Positions 46,360-57,277 of a stretch of DNA of 64,000 nt are shown in pieces (the stretch's first letter is position 1; every line of letters begins with the position of its first letter). Source of the DNA: an uncultured Clostridia bacterium (GTDB lineage: Bacteria > Bacillota > Clostridia > Oscillospirales > Ruminococcaceae). The stretch is taken from assembly GCA_947627875.1 (NCBI GenBank), contig CANQXS010000013.1, forward strand, positions 1-64,000, given 5' to 3'. The notes under the pieces were generated by a model. That model did no database searches. It was not told where the DNA came from and saw only the letters and a list, made by a program, of their open reading frames with translations. The position numbers were made by a program, and so were the translations under genes.

Positions 46360-47184
46360 TTGAGTAAAAAGCAAAAAATTGTGAGCGCCGTTATCTTCTC
46401 GGTGATAATCCTTGCCCTGCTGATAGGGTCGCTACTTGCGCCGACGCGCGAAAAGGAGCCGATAAAAGAGGCCATGCGCGAGGCGGTGCTCCATGAGCAC
46501 ACAAAGGTCAGCCTGTTCGGACTCTTAGACGTCAATCCCGCGGTGATATCCGCCTTCGCGGTAACGGCGGTGATAACCGTGTTCTGCGTTTTCGTGAGGA
46601 TATTCGCCATTCCGAGATTCAAAGAGATCCCCGGGAAGTTCCAACTGCTGTTGGAGCAGGCGGTGAAGTATTTCTCGAACCTTGCGAAAACAAACAGCCC
46701 CCACCGCAACAATCTCCTCGGGGCATACGTCTTTGCGGCGGGCGTTTACGTCTTTATAAGCACTCTCTGGGAGCTTTTGGGCTTTCAGGCGGTCTCTACC
46801 GAGGGAAACCCCGTAACGCTTGCGGCTCCCCTTGCCGATATAAACGGCGCGATAGCTATGGGCTTTATGTCGTATATGTTCATACTTATAAGCGGAATAG
46901 TCTGCGGCAAGGCTCACGGCGCGATAAACGCCCTGAAGGACTTCTCGCTCCCGATATCTATGAGCTTCAGGCTTTTCGGAGCCCTTCTGAGCGGCGCGCT
47001 CGTTACCGACCTCGTTTACCATTACTTCGCGCTGAACTTTGTTCTGCCGGTGTTTATCGGAGTAATGTTCACCCTGCTCCACGCGATAATACAGACCTAT
47101 GTTTTAACGATGCTCGTAAGCGTTTTCTACGGCGAGAGCACCGAGCCCCACGAAAAAAAGAAGAGAAAAAAAGCTTCGGCTTAA
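46360..47184 (+). CDS. atpB: ATP synthase Fo subunit a
   Basis: 274 residues with about five to six membrane helices. Subunit a forms the two half-channels for the coupling ion. The essential arginine is in the helix MSFRLFGALLSG near 205, and the C-terminal helix retains the usual polar residues; the common LRLFGN reads FRLFGA here. A TTG start at 46360 follows GGCGGTGA by four to five bases; in-frame ATGs farther upstream lack a ribosome site. First gene of an atpB-E-F-A-G-D-C operon that has no separate atpH or atpI. Confidence 0.93.
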   Translation: MSKKQKIVSAVIFSVIILALLIGSLLAPTREKEPIKEAMREAVLHEHTKVSLFGLLDVNPAVISAFAVTAVITVFCVFVRIFAIPRFKEIPGKFQLLLEQAVKYFSNLAKTNSPHRNNLLGAYVFAAGVYVFISTLWELLGFQAVSTEGNPVTLAAPLADINGAIAMGFMSYMFILISGIVCGKAHGAINALKDFSLPISMSFRLFGALLSGALVTDLVYHYFALNFVLPVFIGVMFTLLHAIIQTYVLTMLVSVFYGESTEPHEKKKRKKASA

Positions 47185-47218
47185 TTATAACACCGTTTAT
47201 CTGAAAGGACCTGATAAT

Positions 47219-47572
47219 ATGAAAATATTAAGAACCATTCTCGTGTTTACGACCGTGCTGCTTATGGCGGCGCTTATGAGCGCAAACGTATTCGCCGAAT
47301 CCGAAACCCCTGCCGACGGAACCGTCGCCGTCGACGGAGAAAACACCGTCCGCGACTACAAGGCTATTTCGGCTGCCGTTATAATCGGCATAGTCGCCGC
47401 ATCGGGCGCAATAGCTATGGCGCTGACGATCATGAAGACCATAGACGGCATCGCCCGCCAGCCCGAGGCTGCGGGAAATATCCGCGGCGCTATGATGCTC
47501 GGTCTCGTATTCATCGAAACTGCTATAATCTATGCGCTTATCGTCGCCATTCTCGTTGTGTTCGTGCTATAA
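47219..47572 (+). CDS. atpE: ATP synthase Fo subunit c with N-terminal extension
   Basis: 117 residues, about 35-45 longer than most c subunits. Residues 1-27 look like a signal peptide (MKILRTILVF, hydrophobic, then NVFAESE), followed by about 20 polar residues before the two-helix hairpin (about 50-117). The loop ARQPEA is canonical and the ion-binding Glu is in FIETAIIY. At the helix 1 position where Na+-type rings carry Gln there is Met, so proton coupling is more likely, by comparison with the Ilyobacter ring. AAAGGAC precedes the ATG. Confidence 0.93.
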   Translation: MKILRTILVFTTVLLMAALMSANVFAESETPADGTVAVDGENTVRDYKAISAAVIIGIVAASGAIAMALTIMKTIDGIARQPEAAGNIRGAMMLGLVFIETAIIYALIVAILVVFVL

Positions 47573-47590
47573 CCGAAAAAGGAGTGCCGA

Positions 47591-48082
47591 ATGAATCTTC
47601 CACTGAATATTGATTTACAGCAGATACTGCTGCATATGTTCAACTTCGCGATACTCTTCGCGGCGCTCTACTTTTTGCTCTACAAGCCTGTGAAGAAGTT
47701 CATCGACGCCCGCGAAGGCGAATATAAAAAAGCCTCTGACGAGGCAAAGCAGAAGCTTAAAGAAGCCGACGACGCCAAGGCAAAGCTCGGCGACGAGCTT
47801 TCTAAGATGAGAGAAGACGCGAGGCGGGAAAGCTCCGAAATGGCGCAGAACGCCCAGAAACAGTATCAGAAGAGAATTTCCGACGCCGAGGAGCAGGCCG
47901 CGAGGATAATTTCCGACGCCGAGGAGCAGGCTGCCGCAATAAAGCGCAAGGCTCTTAAAGACAGCGGAAAGGATATCGCCGAGCTCGTTAAGGAATCGGT
48001 CGGAAAAGTCGTTATGGGCGGAACCGACGAGGCTTTTGAAGCCTTCCTTTCGTCGGTCGAAAAGGGCGGAGAAGATGAGTGA
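47591..48082 (+). CDS. atpF: ATP synthase Fo subunit b
   Basis: 163 residues: an N-terminal membrane helix (about 9-28, HMFNFAILFAALYFLLYKP) and a long charged coiled coil (35-150) forming the peripheral stalk, with two copies of the word ISDAEEQAA. Normally its C-terminus binds the delta subunit; no delta gene follows. Its stop lies eight bases inside the start of atpA, so the two are translationally coupled. AAAAAGGAG lies before the ATG. Confidence 0.95.
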   Translation: MNLPLNIDLQQILLHMFNFAILFAALYFLLYKPVKKFIDAREGEYKKASDEAKQKLKEADDAKAKLGDELSKMREDARRESSEMAQNAQKQYQKRISDAEEQAARIISDAEEQAAAIKRKALKDSGKDIAELVKESVGKVVMGGTDEAFEAFLSSVEKGGEDE

Positions 48083-49794
48083 CAAAAAGTTTTCCGCAAG
48101 GATATATTCCCCCGAAAAGCCGAGCCGCGAACAGCTCGAGCGCTTTGCAGGCTTCATAAAGCAGCGCTATAAAAGGGACTGCACCCCCGAATGGATCTGC
48201 GACGATGAGATAAGCGGCGGCTTTAGGCTCGAGGTCGGCTCCGACGTTTACGACTGGAGCGTTGAAGGCAGGCTCTCTCAGCTACAGGAGGCTATAACCT
48301 CGGCTGCTGCGGCGGGAGGAGACGTTATCCCGCTGCTCAAAAGCGCGGTCGGCGACTGGACCCCTAAGGCTCTTTCGGAACAGACGGGGACGGTTGTTAC
48401 CGTCGGCGACGGCGTTGCGACCGTAAGAGGGCTATACGACGCCGAATACGGCGAAATTCTGCTCTTTGAAGGCGGAGTGAGGGGAATGGTGCAGAACATC
48501 ACCCCAAAAAGCCTCGGCTGCATGCTCTTTGACGACGGCGATTCGGTAAGGGCGGGAGGAAAGGTAAAGCGCACCGGAAGCTCGGCGGGAGTACCCGTCG
48601 GCGAGGGCTTTATCGGCAGAGTTACCGACGCTCTCGGCGTTCCGATAGACGGCAAGGGCGAGATAACCGCCTCGGGCTACCGCCCTGTTGAGAGCCCCGC
48701 GCCCGGAATAGCCGCGCGCCAGCCCGTCAACTGCCCGCTTAAAACGGGCATACTTGCCGTCGACGCGATGTTCCCGATAGGAAGAGGTCAGCGCGAGCTT
48801 ATAATCGGCGACCGCCAGACCGGAAAGACCGCTATCGCGATAGACGCTATACTGAATCAGAAAAACAGCGGAGTTATCTGCATTTACGTCGCGATAGGGC
48901 AGAAGGCGAGCTCCGTCAGGCAGATAGTAAAGACCCTCGAGGAAAACGGCGCTATGGAATACACCACCGTTGTTTCCGCCCCCGCGAGCGACCCTGCGCC
49001 TCTGCAATACATCGCGCCCTACGCGGGCTGCGCTATGGCGGAATACTTTATGAACAAGGGTCAGGACGTTTTAATAATCTACGACGACCTCTCGAAACAC
49101 GCAGTAGCATACCGCTCTCTTAGCCTTGTCCTCGGGAGGAGCCCGGGGCGCGAAGCCTACCCCGGCGACGTATTCTACCTTCATTCGAGGCTTTTGGAGC
49201 GCTCGGCAAGGCTCGGCGCGGCTTACGGCGGAGGAAGCATGACCGCGCTGCCGATAGTCGAGACCCTCGCGGGCAACGTTTCGTCATATATTCCTACCAA
49301 CATCATCTCGATAACCGACGGGCAGATCTTTCTCGACACCTCGCTTTTCAGGGCGGGTCAGCGCCCTGCGGTAAACGTCGGGCTTTCGGTTTCGCGCGTA
49401 GGCGGCGACGCCATGACCCCCTGCCTGAAATCCGTTTCGGGAACGCTCAGGCTGGAGCTTGCGCAGTACCGCGAAATGAAGGTGTTTACGCAGTTCGCCA
49501 ACTATCTCGACGACGAAATGCAAAAAAGCCTGCGCTTCGGCGAAATCCTTATGAACATTTTAAAGCAGGAGCAGTACCGCCCCTATGAGGAATGGGAGCA
49601 GGCGGTAATAATAACCGCGGCGGCTTCGCGGGGGCTTGATTGGCTCCCCGACGAAGACTTTGAGGATTCGCTGAGAGAGATATGCCGCAGCTTTTCTGAA
49701 GCCCGCCCCGACGTTATAGAGCGGATAAACAGCGGCGCGAAGCTCTCTGAGGAGGACCGCGCGGCGATAACGGAATTTGCAAAGGCGGCGCAAA

Positions 49795-49802
<8 letters not shown>
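48075..49802 (+). CDS. atpA: ATP synthase F1 alpha subunit with delta-like N-terminal domain
   Basis: 575 residues, about 76 more than usual: the Walker A loop GDRQTGKT is at 245-252 against 169-176 in E. coli. Residues about 14-72 resemble the C-terminal domain of the delta subunit, with REQLERFAGFIKQRY, then the delta hallmark ISGGFRLEVGSDVYDWSVEG and RLSQL. Alpha proper starts near 80 (VIPLLKSAVGDW in place of the N-terminal helix; GTVVTVGDGVATVRGL follows). The rest is a normal alpha subunit with AIGQKASSV and the SxxRxGxxA-like arginine-finger region VGLSVSRVGGDA. The operon has no other delta gene. Confidence 0.92.
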
Positions 49803-52498
<2,696 letters not shown>

Positions 52499-52507
52499 TA
52501 ATAATTT

Positions 52508-52540
52508 GACCCCGTGTTTTTGAAGCACGGGGTCTTTTTT
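52508..52540. terminator. Terminator of the ATP synthase operon
   Basis: GACCCCGTG (52508-52516) and CACGGGGTC (52526-52534) pair, followed by six T. The convergent dehydrogenase gene ends at its far edge. Confidence 0.92.
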
Positions 52541-53571
52541 CAGAAGCACCTTTCGCAGCGCTCTTTTTTGCAGGTCTCTATCCTGCCGCAGCGGTAACAG
52601 AGCTCGTTGTCGCATATCCCTTCGCCGAAGAACGAGGCGATGTTGTTTACCGTTGTTTCGGCGATGTTGTCGAGCGCCTCCTCCGTGAGAAATGCCTGAT
52701 GAGAGGTAACTATTACGTTGGGCATCGAGATGAGCCGCGCAAGCACGTCGTCGCTCATAATATGCCCCGAGAAGTCGCGGAAGAATACGTCGGACTCCTC
52801 CTCGTAAACGTCGAGGCAGGCTGCGCCGACCTTCCGCGATTTTATTCCCTCAAGAAGCGCCTCGGCGTCTATCAGCGCGCCTCTTGAGGTGTTGATTATT
52901 ACGGCGCCCTTTTTGAGGCGCTCTATCGCCGCGGCGTCGATAAGGTGGTGGGTCTCCTCGGTGAGCGGGCAGTGGAGCGAGATAATGTCGCTGCGCTCAA
53001 AGAGCTCCCCGAGGCTCACATATTCTATGCCGGAATTCTCGGCGGGAAATTTGTCGTAGGCGATGACGTTCATTCCGAAGCCACGGCAGATGTCGATAAA
53101 CACCCTGCCTATCCTGCCCGTGCCGACGACTCCTACTGTCTTTCCGTGGAGATCGAAGCCCGTGAGACCCGAGAGCGAGAAGTTGAAATCCTTGGTGCGG
53201 TTATAGGCCTTGTGGATACGGCGTATAGAGGTGAGAAGCAAGGCAATCGCGTGCTCGGCGACGGCATAAGGCGAATACGCGGGGACGTGGACGACGTGGA
53301 GCCTGCCGAACGCGTGCTCGAGGTCGACGTTGTTATATCCCGCGCAACGAAGCGCAACGAGCTTTACACCGAGCCCGCAGAGGCGGTCGATGACCGGCGC
53401 GTCTAAAACGTCGTTTACAAAAACGCACACCGCTTCGCAGCCCGCCGCGAGCGCGGCGGTGTTGATATTGAGCTTGGTATCGTAAAAGGCGAATTCCATT
53501 CCGCGCTCGGCGCCGTATTTTTCAAAGGCGGGGAGGTCGTAGGGCTTGGCGTCGAAAAAGGCGATTTTCAT
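52540..53571 (-). CDS. D-lactate dehydrogenase (D-2-hydroxyacid dehydrogenase) with Cys-rich tail
   Basis: 343 residues. Reduces pyruvate to D-lactate with NADH. The Rossmann domain shows VGTGRIGRVF near 150; catalytic Arg lies in NTSRGALID, Glu in the VYEEES region, and His in TSHQAFLTEEA. The order and spacing match fermentative LdhA. Unusual is the C-terminus, about 24 residues with six cysteines (pattern C-x5-C-x2-C-x5-C-x4-C-x2-C), which could bind a metal or sense redox. No signal peptide. The start ATG has AAGGAGATAAA upstream. Confidence 0.88.
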   Translation of the reverse strand: MKIAFFDAKPYDLPAFEKYGAERGMEFAFYDTKLNINTAALAAGCEAVCVFVNDVLDAPVIDRLCGLGVKLVALRCAGYNNVDLEHAFGRLHVVHVPAYSPYAVAEHAIALLLTSIRRIHKAYNRTKDFNFSLSGLTGFDLHGKTVGVVGTGRIGRVFIDICRGFGMNVIAYDKFPAENSGIEYVSLGELFERSDIISLHCPLTEETHHLIDAAAIERLKKGAVIINTSRGALIDAEALLEGIKSRKVGAACLDVYEEESDVFFRDFSGHIMSDDVLARLISMPNVIVTSHQAFLTEEALDNIAETTVNNIASFFGEGICDNELCYRCGRIETCKKERCERCF

Positions 53572-53655
53572 ATTTTATCTCCTTCGTTTTTTATTATTGT
53601 AACACGAAAGCGGGGAAATATCGGGAAAGCGGCGGAAAAATCCGCCGCGCTGCAT

Positions 53656-54159
53656 TTAGGCTAAAGAGCGTCGGTTTTTTTTCGGGCGCGATAAAAGTCC
53701 GACGCAGCCCTCGAGCCCGATCCTGTCCTCCTCGGTGAAATGGGCGGGAAGCACGCTGTCCATATCAAGGACGCCCCAAATCTCGCCGCCTTCCCAAAGA
53801 GGGACGACTATTTCGGAATGAGTGTTGCAGTCGCAGGCGATATGCCCCTCGAAGCACTCGACCTCGTCAACTACTATCGACTCTTTGCGTTTCCACGCGC
53901 TTCCGCAGACCCCGCAGCCGTACCCGATGCGCATAACGGCTGGTCTGCCCTGAAAAGGTCCGAGCTTGAGCTCGTTTTTATCGACAAGGTAGAATCCGAC
54001 CCAGTTTGCCTTCGGGAACGCCTGCGCGATGACCGACGAGGCGTTGGCAAGGACCGCGGTGAGGTCGGGCTCGCCGCGGGTGTAAAGCTCAAGCTGTTCC
54101 CTGAGCATCCGATAGAATTTTGCCCCGCGATCGGGGTAGGTTACTTCGATGTAGCTCAT
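53656..54159 (-). CDS. GAF-domain free methionine-(R)-sulfoxide reductase
   Basis: 167 residues, a single GAF domain of the fRMsr family that reduces free methionine R-sulfoxide with thioredoxin. Family stretches: NWVGFYLVD near 52, LGPFQGRPAVMRI near 66, GVCGSAW near 83, GHIACDCNTHSEIVVP near 105-120 and GVLDMDS. The catalytic Cys is probably C109; the Cys usually found at the P-x-C position is V75, while C82, C85 and C111 are present, so the disulphide arrangement may differ. AAAGGAGC precedes the ATG. Confidence 0.87.
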   Translation of the reverse strand: MSYIEVTYPDRGAKFYRMLREQLELYTRGEPDLTAVLANASSVIAQAFPKANWVGFYLVDKNELKLGPFQGRPAVMRIGYGCGVCGSAWKRKESIVVDEVECFEGHIACDCNTHSEIVVPLWEGGEIWGVLDMDSVLPAHFTEEDRIGLEGCVGLLSRPKKNRRSLA

Positions 54160-54238
54160 ATTTTGCTCCTTTTTGCGGAAATTTCGGTTCGGCGCTCCGA
54201 ATTATTGCCTTGGAAAGAAGGCGCACAGCTTCACCTTT

Positions 54239-54358
54239 GCGCCTTCGAGGGCGAAGCCCGCCGCGCACTTCGTGCGCGGCGTTCAAGGCGCGCCCGCGGG
54301 GCGCGCCTTGAACAGGGACCGCCGCAGGCGGTCCCGGGCTTCGCCCGCACCGAGGCGC
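54239..54358. repeat. Cloverleaf palindromic element, copy B
   Basis: Closing stem GGGCGAAGCCC (54249-54259)/GGGCTTCGCCC (54336-54346) encloses three perfect hairpins: 54260-54280 (9 bp, loop TTC), 54281-54313 (15 bp, loop GCG) and 54315-54335 (9 bp, loop GCA). The outer words GCGCCT (54239-54244) and AGGCGC (54353-54358) also pair. It lies 80 bases upstream of the fRMsr gene and 10 bases from a glycosidase fragment. Best-formed copy of the family. Confidence 0.85.
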
Positions 54359-54367
54359 GGAACCCTG

Positions 54368-54502
54368 TTACTCCTCCGATATAACGAATGTCGTTACGCT
54401 CTCGGGTGGGAGAACGTAGGTAAAGCCGCTGCCGTCTAAGGCTATGTTGCCGGTGTGCTCAAGGTTGTGAGTGCCGTCGGTGGTGTATGCCTCGACAAAG
54501 CT
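54368..54502 (-). pseudogene. 3' fragment of a glycoside hydrolase gene
   Basis: The minus strand reads an open stretch of 44 codons ending in a normal stop (TAA at 54368-54370), with VEAYTTDGTHNLEHTG, then GSGFTYVLPPESVTTFVI. This is the pattern of the last beta strands of the C-terminal domain in secreted glycosidases such as GH30. A stop codon interrupts the frame at its 5' side (TGA near 54503-54505) and no start or upstream domain is visible, so it is a truncated remnant next to a cloverleaf element. The rest of the gap to 54754 holds only the ABC transporter promoter. Confidence 0.6.
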
Positions 54503-54673
54503 TAATCAGTTCTCCGTTTATGTTCCGTAAATGTATATTTATTCTAACACAGCCGCGCGCTCTTTGCAAGCAGGGGCATACCGCCCCGAGCGCCCGATAT
54601 GACAAACTGCAAGCTTTTGAAGCAAAATTTCGGTCTTTCAGCCAGATTTTTTTCGTAAATTTTTAAAAAACGG

Positions 54674-54702
54674 TTGAAATCCGAATCAAGGTGTGGTATA
54701 AT
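54674..54702 (+). promoter_or_regulatory. Promoter of the ABC transporter gene
   Basis: TTGAAA (54674-54679) and TATAAT (54697-54702), spacer 17, 53 bases before the ATG. Confidence 0.8.
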
Positions 54703-54754
54703 TCAATAGTAAATTAACATAGCAAACATAATTAACGAAACCGGAGGCATTGTT

Positions 54755-56686
54755 ATGGCAGCATTTGCGCCTATGGGCTTCTGGGGTCCGCCCGGCAGTG
54801 CGACGGAAAAGCTTAAAGAACCGCCGCCGAAAAGCCTTAAAGAGGTCCCTGACTATCTTCACCGCCTGCTCGGCGGCTTCTTCTCAAGACTCAGCTATAT
54901 CGTGAGGCTCGTCTGGAAGGCGAAAAAATCTCTCCTTCTGATGATGGTCTTTATGGCTGTGTTCAACGGCGTTTCGCCGGTGATCTCGGCATATATCTCG
55001 GCAAACCTTCTGAACCATATAGCCCTTGTGCTTGCTCTTGATTCGCCCGAGTTCGCGCTTATAACCTCTACCCTGCTGCCGGCGATGCTTTTGCAGTTCG
55101 GCTATATGTTCTTCGTAAACCTTATAAACGTCGTCAGCAATATGATAACCCGCACCTCGAGCGAGATAGTTACCAATCACGTCAAGTGCAAGATAATGAA
55201 CAAGGCGAAGGAGATAGACATCGCCTCGTTTGATATGCCGGAATTCTACGAAAAATTCGAGAACGCCAACCGCGAGGCGGGCAACCGCCCGATCGAGGTC
55301 ATACGCTCCACCTTCGGCATCGTCAGTACGCTCATTTCGGCTATAAGCTTTATTCTCATTCTTTCCGCGGTAGCTTGGTTCGCGCCGCTCATAGTCATCA
55401 TTCTTTCCGTCCCGAGCGCGATAATAACGTTTTCATACCGCCGCAAGAACTTCCGCTATATGCGCCGCCACTCCAAAGAGCGCAGGCAGATGTCGTATTA
55501 TTCCGATATGCTCGTAAACAAGGATATGGTAAAGGAAATACGCCTATTCGGGCTTTCCGATACCTTTATCTTCAACTACCGCAAGGTATTTCAGCGCTAC
55601 TTTGCGGGCATTCGCCGCCTTATAACCGTAGAGGGGATATGGAACATCGCCATTTCGCTTGTAACGACCTCTGTCAACTGCGCGCTGTTCTTCTTCATCG
55701 CCTACACGGTGACAGTCGGCAGCGGGCAGATAGGCGACTACTCGCTCTATACCGGAGCCCTTACCTCTATCGCAAACTGCGTTGCGGGGCTTGTTGCAAC
55801 GAGCTCGAGTATCTATGAGGGAACGCTGTTCATAGACAATATGATAGTCTTTATGAACGAGAAAAAGCATATAGTCGCCCTTGCCGACGAGCCGCTCCAC
55901 GTCACCCGCCATATCGGTCATACGATAGAATTCAAAAACGTTTCCTTCCGCTACCCCGGCACCGAGAGAGACGTCTTAAAGAACATAAGCTTTGTTATAA
56001 ACCCCGGCGATACCGTTGTGCTCGTGGGCTTGAACGGCGCGGGCAAGACCACGCTCTTAAAGCTTCTGACCCGCCTCTATGACCCGACCGCGGGGACTAT
56101 CCTCCTCGACGGGCAGGATATCCGCAACTACGACACCGACGAGCTCTATGCGATGTACGGCGTTATCTTCCAGGACTTCGGAAAATACGCCTTTACCGTC
56201 AATGAGAATATCTCCTTCGGCGAGATATCAAAGCCGATGGATCAGGATAACATAAAAGCCGCCGCGACAGCCAGCGCCGCCGACGAATTCATCACTCACC
56301 TTCCCGACGGCTACAACACCCCGCTTATGAGGGTGTTTGAGCAGAACGGAATAGAGCCGTCGATAGGACAATGGCAGAAGCTCGCGATAGCGAGGGCGTT
56401 CTACTCCGATTCTGATATACTTATCCTCGACGAGCCGACCGCCTCGCTCGACGCCATAGCCGAGCAGGAGATATTCAATCAGTTCGACCGTCTCCGCAAG
56501 GACAAGACCACCTTCTTTGTATCGCACAGGCTTTCGAGCGCCACACTTGCGAATAAGATACTTGTCCTTGAAAACGGCGTCCTCGCAGAAATGGGTACCC
56601 ACTCCGAGCTGATGAAGAAGGAAGGCATATATTACGAGCTGTTCTCGACCCAGGCGGCAAGATACATAAACGCCGAGGCGGAATGA
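54755..56686 (+). CDS. ABC transporter, fused permease and ATPase
   Basis: 643 residues: a cytoplasmic N-terminal segment (1-45), a six-helix transmembrane domain (about 55-330) and an ATPase domain (about 390-630). Walker A is GLNGAGKT, the signature reads SIGQWQKLAIARA (S-x-G-Q-W instead of LSGGQ, as in several lipid and peptide exporters), Walker B is ILILDEPTASLD and the switch His is in VSHRLSSA. A homodimeric exporter; its substrate is unknown and no partner half-transporter is adjacent. GGAGGC precedes the ATG; a terminator shared with tRNA-Leu follows. Confidence 0.9.
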   Translation: MAAFAPMGFWGPPGSATEKLKEPPPKSLKEVPDYLHRLLGGFFSRLSYIVRLVWKAKKSLLLMMVFMAVFNGVSPVISAYISANLLNHIALVLALDSPEFALITSTLLPAMLLQFGYMFFVNLINVVSNMITRTSSEIVTNHVKCKIMNKAKEIDIASFDMPEFYEKFENANREAGNRPIEVIRSTFGIVSTLISAISFILILSAVAWFAPLIVIILSVPSAIITFSYRRKNFRYMRRHSKERRQMSYYSDMLVNKDMVKEIRLFGLSDTFIFNYRKVFQRYFAGIRRLITVEGIWNIAISLVTTSVNCALFFFIAYTVTVGSGQIGDYSLYTGALTSIANCVAGLVATSSSIYEGTLFIDNMIVFMNEKKHIVALADEPLHVTRHIGHTIEFKNVSFRYPGTERDVLKNISFVINPGDTVVLVGLNGAGKTTLLKLLTRLYDPTAGTILLDGQDIRNYDTDELYAMYGVIFQDFGKYAFTVNENISFGEISKPMDQDNIKAAATASAADEFITHLPDGYNTPLMRVFEQNGIEPSIGQWQKLAIARAFYSDSDILILDEPTASLDAIAEQEIFNQFDRLRKDKTTFFVSHRLSSATLANKILVLENGVLAEMGTHSELMKKEGIYYELFSTQAARYINAEAE

Positions 56687-56722
56687 GTTGAGATGGGATT
56701 TACGGCAAAAGAGGAAAATAAA

Positions 56723-56760
56723 CCATAAAAAGGACTTGCTTTCGCAAGTCCTTTTTATGG
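56723..56760. terminator. Perfect palindromic terminator shared with tRNA-Leu
   Basis: Two 17-base arms (56723-56739 and 56744-56760) are fully complementary around TTTC, with core GGACTTGC/GCAAGTCC and A/T-rich ends. It serves the ABC gene on the plus strand and tRNA-Leu on the minus strand; its end bases are the CCA of the tRNA. Confidence 0.9.
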
Positions 56761-56844
56761 TGCCGGAAGCGGGGGTCGAACCCGCACGGTATCTCTACCA
56801 CCGGATTTTGAGTCCGGCACGTCTGCCAATTCCATCATTCCGGC
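56758..56844 (-). tRNA. tRNA-Leu (anticodon CAA)
   Basis: 87 bases with the long variable arm of leucine tRNAs. Acceptor arms GCCGGAA and TTCCGGC pair fully, CCA is encoded, and CCGGA/TCCGG encloses CTCAAAA, giving anticodon CAA for UUG codons. T arm GGTTCGACCCC is normal. Confidence 0.95.
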
Positions 56845-56911
56845 GCAAGGGCTATTATATCAAATCCCGACTTTAATGTCAAGAGGAAATCCGAGCGAAT
56901 GCTCGCCGCCC

Positions 56912-57271
56912 TCATTTTTTCATCTTCGCGTTCACCGCGCCGAAGCATTCCCCGAGGAAGGAGCAGCCCGCCGCTATTATCGCATATATCCACGCCGTAA
57001 CGTTGTAATAAACGAACATCGGCAGCAGGAACAGCGCCGCGCTCATAAGCGGCATTATCGGGTCGCGGTTCGCCTTTTTTCCGTAAAGATAGCCTATTCC
57101 GAGGGCGGCGCAGCAGATCGCCGCAGGAGAAGCGTTAAAGAGCATTCCCGAGCCGTTGGCGGTGTAAAATTCTATCAGTATCAGTACCGGCGGTATCAGA
57201 AGATAGAGCGTTGCAGTCGCGATTATGTATGGAAGCGCCTTTTTAAATCGCGGTCCGAGGTTTGATTTCAT
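56912..57271 (-). CDS. Small membrane protein
   Basis: 119 residues with four hydrophobic segments (about 12-33, 46-64, 72-87 and 91-108) and a basic C-terminus. I do not recognise the family. It starts seven bases after the rqcH stop codon and is the last gene of the minus-strand unit; GGAAAGAAGTG lies upstream of the ATG. Confidence 0.7.
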   Translation of the reverse strand: MKSNLGPRFKKALPYIIATATLYLLIPPVLILIEFYTANGSGMLFNASPAAICCAALGIGYLYGKKANRDPIMPLMSAALFLLPMFVYYNVTAWIYAIIAAGCSFLGECFGAVNAKMKK

Positions 57272-57277
57272 AGCGTT

